DNA of 64,000 nucleotides from NCBI GenBank assembly GCA_050951465.1, contig JBMNJC010000009.1, positions 21,873-85,872 on the forward strand. The letters run 5' to 3'. The translations under genes were made by a program, and so were the position numbers. Below the pieces are notes generated by a model. It saw only the letters and a list, made by a program, of their open reading frames with translations. It made no database searches and had not been told where the DNA came from. This DNA is from JAAZHD01 sp012510895 (GTDB lineage: Bacteria; Bacillota; Clostridia; Caldicoprobacterales; DTU083). This document shows, piece by piece, positions 17,264 through 25,482 of the stretch; position 1 is the first letter of the stretch; each line of letters opens with the position of its first letter.

Positions 17264-18469
17264 ATGCCACTGTTTGAGTACCATGCAATCAACCAGGAAG
17301 GTAAGAATATTAGTGGAAGATACAATGCTAAGAATCGTCATGAAATTATACAAATGCTTCGCAGTAAGAAGTATTATCCCGTTAGGATTAATGAAGTTTC
17401 AGCGGATACAGATTTGAGCAATATTAAACTATTCAACAAAATAAAAACTAAAGATATTGCTGTCTTTGCTAGACAGTTTTATGCCATGCTTCATGCAGGA
17501 GTTACCGTTATTCAATGTCTAAATATTTTACGCGTTCAAGTAGATAAACCCCACTTTCGTTCAGTTATTGATAAGGTTTATGAATCAGTTCAAAAAGGCG
17601 CTTCATTATCAGAAGCAATGCGGGAACACCAGAATATCTTCCCTGAATTGTTTGTTAATATGATTGAGGCAGGGGAAGCAAGCGGCAACTTGGATAATAT
17701 CATGGATCGTATGGCTTCCCATTATGAAAAAGAATCAAGAATACAAAGGAAAATACAAGGCGCAATGACCTATCCCATTATACTAGCTGTAGTTTCAGTT
17801 TTAGTAGTTGTATTCATGCTGGTCGCTATACTGCCCACCTTCTTAGGTATGTTTGAAGGCAGCGGATTGCCTTTACCAGCACCTACTCGTATATTGTTAG
17901 GAATTAGTAATTCACTTAGACAATACTGGTATCTGTATATTACGGGGTTAGCCTTCATTTCTTATGCCATAAGACGGTATATTAACACAGAAGAAGGTAG
18001 AAAACAGTTCGACTTTTTAAAGCTTAAATTGCCTATTGTTAAAAATCTTGTCATTAAAGTATCCATTTCTAGGTTTACACGTACACTGTCCACATTACTT
18101 GCCAGTGGAATTCCTTTGTTGCTGGCTATGGATATTGTAGCAAAAGTCGTAGGTAACCGGGTAATATCGGACGGAATATTAAGTGTAAAAGAAGATCTTC
18201 GTATAGGCCATGAGCTATCAGGTCCAATACAAAGATTAGGTATTTTTCCCCCGATGGTAGATTCTATGATCAGAATAGGTGAGGAATCCGGTTCTTTAGA
18301 AGATGTATTATACAGGACTGCCAATTTTTATGATGAAGAAGTGGAATCAGCTGTTCAAAAATTGACATCTATGATGGAACCATTGATGTTAATTGTAATG
18401 GCAGTTATAATCGGATTTCTAGTAATAGCGATGTATCTCCCAATGATTGATATGATGCAGACTATATAA
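17264..18469 (+). CDS. pilC: type IV pilus inner-membrane platform protein PilC (GspF family)
   Basis: Polytopic platform protein that couples the motors to the growing pilus. Starts MPLFEYHAINQEGKNISG, as usual for GspF/PilC, and has two copies of the T2SF domain, each with FARQFYAMLHAGV- or FTRTLSTLLASGIPLL-like helices and a following GEASGNLDNIM / GEESGSLEDVL motif. Predicted membrane segments at ~residues 170-195, 220-240 and 370-395. 401 aa. RBS AAGAAAGGAG. Confidence 0.94.
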   Translation: MPLFEYHAINQEGKNISGRYNAKNRHEIIQMLRSKKYYPVRINEVSADTDLSNIKLFNKIKTKDIAVFARQFYAMLHAGVTVIQCLNILRVQVDKPHFRSVIDKVYESVQKGASLSEAMREHQNIFPELFVNMIEAGEASGNLDNIMDRMASHYEKESRIQRKIQGAMTYPIILAVVSVLVVVFMLVAILPTFLGMFEGSGLPLPAPTRILLGISNSLRQYWYLYITGLAFISYAIRRYINTEEGRKQFDFLKLKLPIVKNLVIKVSISRFTRTLSTLLASGIPLLLAMDIVAKVVGNRVISDGILSVKEDLRIGHELSGPIQRLGIFPPMVDSMIRIGEESGSLEDVLYRTANFYDEEVESAVQKLTSMMEPLMLIVMAVIIGFLVIAMYLPMIDMMQTI

Positions 18470-18487
18470 AGTAAAGAGGTGTTTATA

Positions 18488-19546
18488 TTGAGCCGTACAC
18501 TATTATGCCTGGACCTTGGCAGCCAGAATATACATGCGGTTGTAGGTAAGTGCTATAAGGGTTCTATAGAAATAAAAAAAGCGGCAGAAACCGTTATACC
18601 TCAAAATACCTATCTTGATGGCCGGATAGAAGACTTTGAGGAATTAAGGTATTCTATAAATCAATTATTGAATGTTAATAAAATCAGAATAAAAAACACT
18701 GTTTTAGTTATCCAGAGCACTTCAATCATAACCAGGGATATAATATTACCTGCCACTGATCGCCAAAACTTAACCAATATGGTTAAATATGAAATAGAAC
18801 AGTTCCTTCCAATTATAACTACAGAATATGTCATCGAATACGCTATAGTCGATGAACTGCAGGAGGAAGGGTTAAAAAAGTATAAAATCCATGTTGCAGC
18901 TATGCCAAAGAGTATGGCAGACAGTTTGCTTAATCTTGTAAGAGAATGCGGACTAAAACCATTTGCATTGGATACTCATTTTAATGCTGTCTCCAAACTA
19001 TTTTCCCGTGAAATTTCTATTAACGGAGAAAGACTGGAACAGGGAAAAACAGCAGCATTTATCGACTTTGGACATAACAGCATAGCTATTCACATTTTAA
19101 CAAAAGGCAAACTTGCGTTCAGTCGTATTATCAACTTAGGAGCAAATCTAATTGATAAAGAGATTGCCAGTTCTTTTCATATTACTCTTGAAGAAGCAGA
19201 GACCAGGAAATTCCAAAATTCAAACCTAGATCCCAATGATATGGTAGAAGGATCATTTGATTCATTTAACTCAGTTATTCGTTCACAAGTAGATATCTGG
19301 CTGTCTGAAATACAAAAAGTCTTTCAGTATTATATCAGCAGGGATAGAGGTAATCAAATCGATGGTATATATATATTGGGAGGTTCATCCAGATTAAAAG
19401 GTTTGCAAAAGTATATGGAACAATCATTGAACACTAAAACCAATGCCATTGATCAGCTGGATATTATTAGAGAAAGTAAAAAAGCTAAAGACTTCAGCCT
19501 AAGAGAATATATTAATGCAATAGGAGGATTAATTCGTAATGAGTAA
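18488..19546 (+). CDS. pilM: type IV pilus assembly protein PilM, copy 1 (actin-like ATPase)
   Basis: Actin-like cytoplasmic protein of the alignment subcomplex, which bridges the PilB motor and PilN. N-terminal phosphate-1-type motif LLCLDLGSQNIHAVVG, a middle AAFIDFGHNSIAIHI (phosphate-2 type) and GIYILGGSSRLKGL (adenosine-type). TTG at 18488 preferred over GTG at 18479 because AAAGAGGTG ends ~6 nt before it. Overlaps pilN by 8 nt. A second, distinct pilM is at 27273. Confidence 0.88.
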   Translation: MSRTLLCLDLGSQNIHAVVGKCYKGSIEIKKAAETVIPQNTYLDGRIEDFEELRYSINQLLNVNKIRIKNTVLVIQSTSIITRDIILPATDRQNLTNMVKYEIEQFLPIITTEYVIEYAIVDELQEEGLKKYKIHVAAMPKSMADSLLNLVRECGLKPFALDTHFNAVSKLFSREISINGERLEQGKTAAFIDFGHNSIAIHILTKGKLAFSRIINLGANLIDKEIASSFHITLEEAETRKFQNSNLDPNDMVEGSFDSFNSVIRSQVDIWLSEIQKVFQYYISRDRGNQIDGIYILGGSSRLKGLQKYMEQSLNTKTNAIDQLDIIRESKKAKDFSLREYINAIGGLIRNE

Positions 19547-20123
19547 TCTAATGTTGCAGAAAAATGACTTCAATTTTTTCTCTGCCGAACTGGAAGTAGA
19601 AAAAATATCTAAAAGGAAAATTATTCTTTTTTCTATAGTCATTCTTTTCTTTATTATAATAATTGCGGGAGCATATTTTATTTTTGAGAATAAGATTTCT
19701 TCTATTCAAATGCAAATAGAAGACCTTGATGCTTATTTGACTTCAGATAAAGTAGCTTCAAGTCGAAAACTTGCAAATGAAAAAAGAAATGAATTTAAAA
19801 ACTTAGAGGAATTTTATATTTCCTTGCAGGATTTTAACACATCATTACAGAAATTAAATACTATAGGAACAAAATATATAGAAAAAATTACATCAGCTAT
19901 TCCACAGGGAATCTTTTTCGAAAGTATCTCCTTATCCGGGAATCAGCTGCAGATTCAGGGAACAGCACCTAACAGACAACTAATTGCAGAGTATCAAAAT
20001 AATCTTCAAAGCTTAGATATATATTCGGAAGTATATGTTTCGAGTATTTTTACTTTGGAGTCCGCTTATTCTTTTGAACTAAGCTGTCTTTTAAAGGATG
20101 TGATTAATGATGAAACTAACTAA
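19539..20123 (+). CDS. PilN-like pilus alignment protein, copy 1
   Basis: Bitopic protein with a short cytoplasmic tail, one transmembrane helix (~residues 29-49, IILFSIVILFFIIIIAGAYF), then a coiled-coil region and a small alpha/beta domain, the plan of PilN. It lacks the canonical INLLP motif that PilN uses to bind PilM, although the tail has a loosely similar KNDFNFF. Assignment rests on fold plan and its place between pilM and the PilO-like gene. 194 aa. Confidence 0.7.
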   Translation: MSNLMLQKNDFNFFSAELEVEKISKRKIILFSIVILFFIIIIAGAYFIFENKISSIQMQIEDLDAYLTSDKVASSRKLANEKRNEFKNLEEFYISLQDFNTSLQKLNTIGTKYIEKITSAIPQGIFFESISLSGNQLQIQGTAPNRQLIAEYQNNLQSLDIYSEVYVSSIFTLESAYSFELSCLLKDVINDETN

Positions 20124-20883
20124 ACGCGAAATTTTGTTGTTAAAAATCGCAGGACTGGCAGCATTAGTAGCTATATCTTATTATTTTGTTATATATCCGG
20201 AATTGGATAAATTATATGCAGCACAGGAACAATTGATGATAAAAACCCAAGAAGTAGAAACAGTGAAAAAAGAAATAGAATCTATACCAGAATTAGATGA
20301 AGAAATAAATATTTTAAAAGAAAACATAAAAAATTCTTATCAGGAATTCTATCCTAATATTCAACAGAAAAAAATCATTCTGATATTGGACGAACTTTTA
20401 GAAAATTCTGGGGTTAAAGCAGGTTCTCTTGAGTTTTCGCAATCTATTAAAGCAGTAAATAATGATGTTGATAATTCGAATTCCGAAAATACCGAATCCG
20501 ATGAAATCAGTAATATTGAAAATGATACTACAGAAGCATCATCATATGAAAATTATAAGTTGAATGCATATTCTATGTCCATTCAAGCACCTTTGCTTGG
20601 AAGGTATGAAGATATTATTGCATTTATTGCGGGTATCGAAGATTTGAATCGTGCAATAGTAATTAACAACTTACAAATAAGCCAAGATACTAATGGTATA
20701 ATCAGCGGCAATATAGTGCTTGAATTTTATTCTGTTTACAAACCAATAAAAAATCCTTCAGACGAAGAATACTTGAGTTGGAATTATGCTTCTCCTCGAG
20801 GTGTATATAATCCTTTTCCTGTTGTACCGGTTGAAGACATGTCAGACGTTCCAGAAAATGAAGAAAGTGTTAGTGAAAACTAA
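20107..20883 (+). CDS. PilO-like pilus alignment protein, copy 1
   Basis: Transmembrane helix at ~residues 10-28 (LKIAGLAALVAISYYFVIY), a coiled-coil stretch (~35-80), a low-complexity Asn/Ser/Glu linker (~115-145) and a compact C-terminal domain (MSIQAPLLGRYEDIIAFIAG) that matches the PilO ferredoxin-like region. In other systems PilN and PilO dimerise. An acidic tail follows. It overlaps the upstream gene by 17 nt, implying coupling. 258 aa. Confidence 0.72.
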   Translation: MMKLTKREILLLKIAGLAALVAISYYFVIYPELDKLYAAQEQLMIKTQEVETVKKEIESIPELDEEINILKENIKNSYQEFYPNIQQKKIILILDELLENSGVKAGSLEFSQSIKAVNNDVDNSNSENTESDEISNIENDTTEASSYENYKLNAYSMSIQAPLLGRYEDIIAFIAGIEDLNRAIVINNLQISQDTNGIISGNIVLEFYSVYKPIKNPSDEEYLSWNYASPRGVYNPFPVVPVEDMSDVPENEESVSEN

Positions 20884-20959
20884 CACACAAAAGATGATAT
20901 TTATGCTGACAACTACTTACTATATGTATAAAAAATAGCGGCACAGAAATGAGGAAATT

Positions 20960-21730
20960 ATGGAAGTACTTAAAAACACTACTATATTTTTAGTTGGAAT
21001 AATATTTGGCAGTTTCTTCAATGTATGCATATATCGAATACCTAGATCAGAATCGATTATTTCCCCACCCTCTCATTGCACCAATTGCGGTATGAAACTA
21101 AAATGGTATGAATTATTGCCTGTATTTAGCTGGGTATTTTTGGGTGGGAAGTGCCATACTTGCAAAAGAAAAATTTCAATACAATATCCATTAGTAGAAT
21201 TGTCTACTGGTATACTTTTTTTATTATTAATTCAAAAATTCGGCTTCAGCGGACAAGCGATAAGCTACGTATTTCTGGTTTCACTGCTGATTATTATCAC
21301 AGTAATAGATCTGCAACATCAAATTATTCCAGATGAACTGATTATAGTTGGCGCTATTACTGGTGTATTATTATCGCTGATAAAATTCACAGTTTCATGG
21401 ATAGAAGCTGCTTTGGGATTATTAACAGGAAGCGGAACGTTTCTAATAGTTGCTATAATAGCTGAAAAGCTATTAAAGAAGGAAGGTATGGGCGGCGGAG
21501 ACATAAAATTAATGGGCATGATTGGTATTTATCTAGGCTGGAAACTAACTGCTTTATCTATGCTTTTATCTATATATGCAGGCGGTATTATTGGAGGACT
21601 CCTTGTGTTGCTGAAAGTTAAGAAGAGGGATGATGCTATACCATACGGTCCTTTTATAGCAGCAGGTACCATTATATCCATTTTTTTTGGTAATGATATT
21701 ATAAGATGGTACCTGCAATCGCTTATGTGA
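20960..21730 (+). CDS. pilD: prepilin peptidase / N-methyltransferase PilD
   Basis: Integral membrane aspartyl protease that cleaves type III signal peptides and methylates the new N-terminus. N-terminal methyltransferase domain with GSFFNVCIYRIPRSESI and two zinc CxxC pairs (CTNC ~41-44, CHTC ~64-67). Catalytic Asp residues lie in VIDLQHQIIPDEL (~114) and GGGDIKLMGMIG (~178). About eight hydrophobic helices. 256 aa. Its substrates are probably the prepilin-like genes after the IS. Confidence 0.95.
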   Translation: MEVLKNTTIFLVGIIFGSFFNVCIYRIPRSESIISPPSHCTNCGMKLKWYELLPVFSWVFLGGKCHTCKRKISIQYPLVELSTGILFLLLIQKFGFSGQAISYVFLVSLLIIITVIDLQHQIIPDELIIVGAITGVLLSLIKFTVSWIEAALGLLTGSGTFLIVAIIAEKLLKKEGMGGGDIKLMGMIGIYLGWKLTALSMLLSIYAGGIIGGLLVLLKVKKRDDAIPYGPFIAAGTIISIFFGNDIIRWYLQSLM

Positions 21731-21955
21731 GCTTATAGCTAATAGAGTGAATTCGGAAACTCCAATGGAAACCAAGTGACTACCTTCCTGTAATACAATA
21801 ATATAGGATACAACCCTAAAATATGGTGTTAGTGGTTCTTTGGAGGAAACGATTATTGACAGAAAAAATGGTAGCCGGCGGTTAATCCATAAAGAAAGGC
21901 ATGACAAATAGACCTGAGTAACAGGCCTGAAAAAAAGGAGTATCAGATGAAGTAT
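21731..21955 (+). other. gap between pilD and the IS1182-like transposase
   Basis: Holds no credible gene. Just before the transposase there is an AAAAAAAGGAG-type RBS followed by ATGAAG (21948-21953), i.e. a possible gene start cut off by the insertion. AGACCTGAGTAACAGGCCT can form a small hairpin. The left end of the IS lies somewhere here but I could not fix it: no clear terminal inverted repeat was found. Confidence 0.4.
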
Positions 21956-23455
21956 TTATGCAGTAGTCTTAGCGCAAGCCTCATCGAGAAGATCCGTCAG
22001 CTTAACTGAAGAATACTTGACCCATAAATCAAGATGCACGTTAGCGGCAGCTAAAACAGCTCTGAAAAACCGGTGCTTTGTACTGCGCATGCTGCCTTTC
22101 TCAACGTCATAGTCGTTAAAGATCCTTTTGTTGATTCGCTCAGCCCCGGAGCGTTGCCTGAGCTTCTCTTTGTAGGTTTCTGACTGCCTTGAGATCGCTG
22201 GGAATAACCTAAGATCGTCATCTGGTTTGATGTAGACAGTACGGCCATATGAACTATCTGAACATTTGCACGGGCATGATTTGTTGTTTGCAGCAAACCA
22301 GCAGCGGTATTTATGTCCTTTACCGTAGCAGCAACCCCAGTAGGCATAGGGAATACCGCCCTCGCAGATAGGTTCACCTTTATGGTTAAAGGCTACAACC
22401 CCTTTGGGAAGGCTCTTCAAAGCAATTTTAGTTTTTTCGTCCAGAGGAATAAACGGCCGGATATTCCAATGGTAGCAGAGCTCATAAGTTGGGTAATTGT
22501 CCATGGCACCATCAAAGATCGCATTTTCTACTCGTAGTGAAGGAAAGAGTTCCCGAAACTCCTGAAGAGCGAATATTGTAGTGATGCTGTCATGGCGCTT
22601 TGCTTGAACCATTCGTAAATAGATAGGAAGATCATGCTTGGTTCCGGCAGCAGTAAAGGCATAAAGGGAATCACCAAAGAAGTATAGTTCCCGGTAGCTG
22701 TCCCATCCCCAGGTAGCATCTGGATCAGAATAACGCCGGGGGCATTGGCAGTTAAAAATGCCCTGAGACTTACACTCGCATACTTTTATGCCATAGGAGG
22801 ATGCACCGGAATAGTAAGGAGTACCATCTCCTGCGATGGACATGGCATTGGTATCTCCCAGCAGACCCATCTGAGCAGAGGTATCGACGACTAAACGGGA
22901 GAAGAATTGCTGTAATACTTCTTCTCTGCGGCTACGCCGAAGCGTTCCCAGCTTTGCTCTCATAACCAGTTTCCTTACAGCTCCTTTATGCTTGGGTGGC
23001 AGTTTCTGTCCTTGTTTGAGTTTCTTTCGAGGCTTGGATTGAAATGAGCGTAGCTTTCGTTTCTTGGCAACGTCAGCACTCTTGGATCCCAGCCACATTC
23101 GGTCTATAAGATCGTAATATGACGAAGTGGAAGGTGCTTTACCTTGAAAACCGCAGATGTCATAGTAAAGTTTATCATTAGCCACTGTCTCAGCCCATTG
23201 GGATATGCTGTACTCCTTTAGCTCAATCATCAGGAAAAGGGACCTGATCATTGCAGCTTGCTCTTTGGCGGGAGCACCGGTTGCTGAGTAAAGAGGCTTA
23301 ATGATAGGAAGGACTTTGTCCATGTCCAGGTGGAAGAGCTTCATGATGGTTGGTTCCATCTGGACTACCCTTCCCTTGTTGAACAAGTAATGGGGGATTA
23401 GCTTGAGTATAAGCATTTGCTGATACTCATGATGTGGGAGCCAAGGGCCTAACAT
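21956..23455 (-). CDS. IS1182-like (DDE) transposase
   Basis: Large transposase of the IS1182/IS5-superfamily type. N-terminal helical domain KPLYSATGAPAKEQAAMIRS resembles DUF772. DDE-type blocks are seen at SIAGDGTPYYSGASS, ENAIFDGAMDNYPTY and ERINKRIFNDYDVEKG, and a Cys cluster (CECKSQGIFNCQCPR; CPCKCSDSSYG) lies in the insertion domain. Start taken at 23455 (MLGPWLPHHEYQ) because GAGGTG lies 6 nt upstream; an in-frame ATG exists at 23482. Its GC content is visibly higher than the surrounding pilus genes, as expected of an immigrant. It splits pilD from the prepilin genes. Confidence 0.85.
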   Translation of the reverse strand: MLGPWLPHHEYQQMLILKLIPHYLFNKGRVVQMEPTIMKLFHLDMDKVLPIIKPLYSATGAPAKEQAAMIRSLFLMIELKEYSISQWAETVANDKLYYDICGFQGKAPSTSSYYDLIDRMWLGSKSADVAKKRKLRSFQSKPRKKLKQGQKLPPKHKGAVRKLVMRAKLGTLRRSRREEVLQQFFSRLVVDTSAQMGLLGDTNAMSIAGDGTPYYSGASSYGIKVCECKSQGIFNCQCPRRYSDPDATWGWDSYRELYFFGDSLYAFTAAGTKHDLPIYLRMVQAKRHDSITTIFALQEFRELFPSLRVENAIFDGAMDNYPTYELCYHWNIRPFIPLDEKTKIALKSLPKGVVAFNHKGEPICEGGIPYAYWGCCYGKGHKYRCWFAANNKSCPCKCSDSSYGRTVYIKPDDDLRLFPAISRQSETYKEKLRQRSGAERINKRIFNDYDVEKGSMRSTKHRFFRAVLAAANVHLDLWVKYSSVKLTDLLDEACAKTTA

Positions 23456-23614
23456 AAACAACACCTCGCAAATAAGTAGCAATTGGTAAATAATACCATA
23501 TACTTCAATTATGTGCGAACGTATGTTTTGTCAAGGTGAATGGCACCCATAAATTCAAATATTTAGTGGAATTTCGAAATTAATTTACTGGAAATTATTT
23601 TGGTATTATCAGGA

Positions 23615-23700
23615 AGATCTTAGGGGTGAAGCGCAAAACGTACCGCCCTAAAGATAGATGTAGTAGGCTTTCGGAGTTTCCGAAAGTACTCCTAATAGTA
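23615..23700 (+). other. structured leader upstream of the prepilin genes
   Basis: Two hairpins precede the first prepilin gene. The first pairs CTTAGGGG with CCGCCCTAAAG around AAGCGCAAAAC; the second is CTTTCGGA / TCCGAAAG (about 23660-23680) with outer pairing of GTAGG to CTCC. No poly-U follows. It may be an mRNA leader or part of the IS right end. It does not match a riboswitch class I can recognise. Confidence 0.35.
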
Positions 23701-23713
23701 ACCAGGGGGAATA

Positions 23714-24196
23714 ATGTATGGGGTAAGTTGCAATGCAAAAAGAAGAGGTTTCACATTATTAGAGCTTATGCTTGTTCTTTCTCTTTTAAGTATTCTAACG
23801 GCACTAACTGTTCCAAAACTAATACGATTTCATAGTCGTTGGGTTTTAAGAAGTACTGCTCATATGATAGCAAATGATATAAGATTAATACAAAAGAAAT
23901 CAATAGATGAATGCACATATTATAATTTTGAACTTGAAACTGAAAAGTTTTATTATTACTTAAAAAACAGCGATCCTTCAAAGCCGCAAACTAAGAAGGT
24001 TGTAATAGATCCTAGAATTACCACTATCACATCTACTTTAAAAAAATACTATGCTGGTGAGAATTACTGTGTCTTGCAGTTTACTCCTTTAGGCAGTCCA
24101 AATCAAGCGGGAACTATCACTTTATACACTGCCTATGGTGATAATATAAATATTACCATCGATGTTGCTACAGGAAGGGTAAAGGTAAATGAATAA
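23714..24196 (+). CDS. type IV prepilin-like protein, FimT/GspH type
   Basis: Type III signal peptide: a short basic leader ending RRG, then FTLLELMLVLSLLSILTAL, with Phe1 and Glu5 of the mature pilin. This is followed by an amphipathic helix and a beta-rich C-terminal domain, the FimT/GspH plan of minor pseudopilins. 160 aa. ATG at 23714 after CAGGGGG. First gene after the IS1182-like insertion; overlaps the next prepilin gene by 8 nt. Confidence 0.85.
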   Translation: MYGVSCNAKRRGFTLLELMLVLSLLSILTALTVPKLIRFHSRWVLRSTAHMIANDIRLIQKKSIDECTYYNFELETEKFYYYLKNSDPSKPQTKKVVIDPRITTITSTLKKYYAGENYCVLQFTPLGSPNQAGTITLYTAYGDNINITIDVATGRVKVNE

Positions 24197-25034
24197 AAAC
24201 AACAATGGAGTGACACTGGTAGAGTTATTAGTTACTTTATTTTTAATAGGTATACTGATTTCTGGATATTTGAGTTTAGAACTAATCTATGTCCGTACTA
24301 ACAACAAAAGCACCCAATATTTGAACGCTGGTTCTATAGCCAGCAATCTATATGAAGTTGCAAAGGGTATGTCGATTCCGGAATTATCCAATTGGTTGTC
24401 TGCTGGTGAATTCCACTATAATAACTTTTTCTTTACTGTTGAGGCAGAAAGAGTTCTACCTGAACCAATTAAAGAAGGTTATGATATTATTGATTTGGTT
24501 GTAACTAGTAATAAGAATCCTCAATTCCACTTTCTTTGCTTTGGAATTGGTGAGCATATATACGAAATTCCAGCTTTTTCGGGCAATGGTACATTGCTTG
24601 TTCAATTAAGTCATTATGACGACAAAATCATGTTTGATTTATCCGATTCAAATGATGAGCATTTACAATACAGTTACATTCTTTCAAAAGAAAAACTGAT
24701 TATTAATCTTCATTCCATAGATATGAAATTAGAGCAGAATATAATATTAAATATTGAAAAGAATTCCTTTAATCATTGTGAAGTACATATCTACGAGAGC
24801 CCTCTGCAAAATAGCAGTATTAAAGTTTGCATAAATCAAATTACTATAAATACCAAAGACACTTGGCAGCCAATCGAGGAGAATAATCTTTATATTTTTT
24901 CAAAAAAAACCGGAATATCTAATGGAATTCCTTTTAGCATTTTGATTTATGGATATAAAAACAACTCGACTGATATATGGGCTAATTCACCCATTGCCCG
25001 TAGACAAGGCATATTCATTGCTAGATTCCAATAA
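24189..25034 (+). CDS. type IV prepilin-like minor pilin
   Basis: Class III signal sequence NNNG followed by VTLVELLVTLFLIGILISGY, with Glu5 present and Val at mature position 1. The remaining ~255 residues are beta-rich, and I see no assignable globular domain. At 281 aa it is long for a major pilin, and it sits in a block of four prepilin genes, so a minor pilin (GspI/J-like position) is most likely. Substrate of PilD by motif. Confidence 0.78.
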   Translation: MNKNNNGVTLVELLVTLFLIGILISGYLSLELIYVRTNNKSTQYLNAGSIASNLYEVAKGMSIPELSNWLSAGEFHYNNFFFTVEAERVLPEPIKEGYDIIDLVVTSNKNPQFHFLCFGIGEHIYEIPAFSGNGTLLVQLSHYDDKIMFDLSDSNDEHLQYSYILSKEKLIINLHSIDMKLEQNIILNIEKNSFNHCEVHIYESPLQNSSIKVCINQITINTKDTWQPIEENNLYIFSKKTGISNGIPFSILIYGYKNNSTDIWANSPIARRQGIFIARFQ

Positions 25035-25047
25035 TTGGAGGTCAGAA

Positions 25048-25482
25048 ATGGATAAAAATGGATTTTCATTGCTTGAATGTATTCTTGCTCTTAGCCTTTT
25101 TTCTTTAATTTTAACTTTGTGTATTAGTATATACTTAACAGGATATCGAATCTATAGAGAACAGGAATATAGAATTGAGACAGAACAGCATGTAAGAGTA
25201 GTTTTGAATCGTATAACCCATACCCTGAGGAAGAATTCTAATGTAAACCAAAGCATCTTTGTATCTGATGGTGAACTTATCATAGGTAATATCAAATATT
25301 ACTTAATGAATAATATAGTGTATGAAAGAATTGATGGCGGAACAAACAGCCTCGGTTATTTTATCTCTAAGTTTGAGCCTAAACTAGAAAATGGATATCT
25401 TAGAGTTATTGTGGAAGCTGAAATAAATCCAGATTATAAACCTTTTTCGCTAGAAAAAATCTACTTTGTAGGAGATGAATAA
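25048..25482 (+). CDS. type IV prepilin-like minor pilin (PulG/GspJ-like)
   Basis: Leader MDKNG then FSLLECILALSLFSLILTL, with Phe1 and Glu5. 144 aa with a short C-terminal domain (VVLNRITHTLRKNSNV, then YYLMNNIVYERIDGG), similar to GspJ/PilW-type minor pilins. ATG at 25048 chosen because TTGGAGG stands 7-8 nt upstream; an earlier in-frame ATG at 24949 lies within the previous gene. The stop overlaps the ATG of the next gene by 1 nt. Confidence 0.8.
   Translation: MDKNGFSLLECILALSLFSLILTLCISIYLTGYRIYREQEYRIETEQHVRVVLNRITHTLRKNSNVNQSIFVSDGELIIGNIKYYLMNNIVYERIDGGTNSLGYFISKFEPKLENGYLRVIVEAEINPDYKPFSLEKIYFVGDE

Noticed and set aside
23615..23700. c-di-GMP riboswitch before the pilin genes
   Set aside because: Type IV pili in Clostridia can be controlled by c-di-GMP riboswitches, and GCGCAAAAC with CGCCCTAAAG looked suggestive, but the order of conserved elements (GGCAAACC, then GACGCAAAGC) is absent. 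No class I or II fold could be built.
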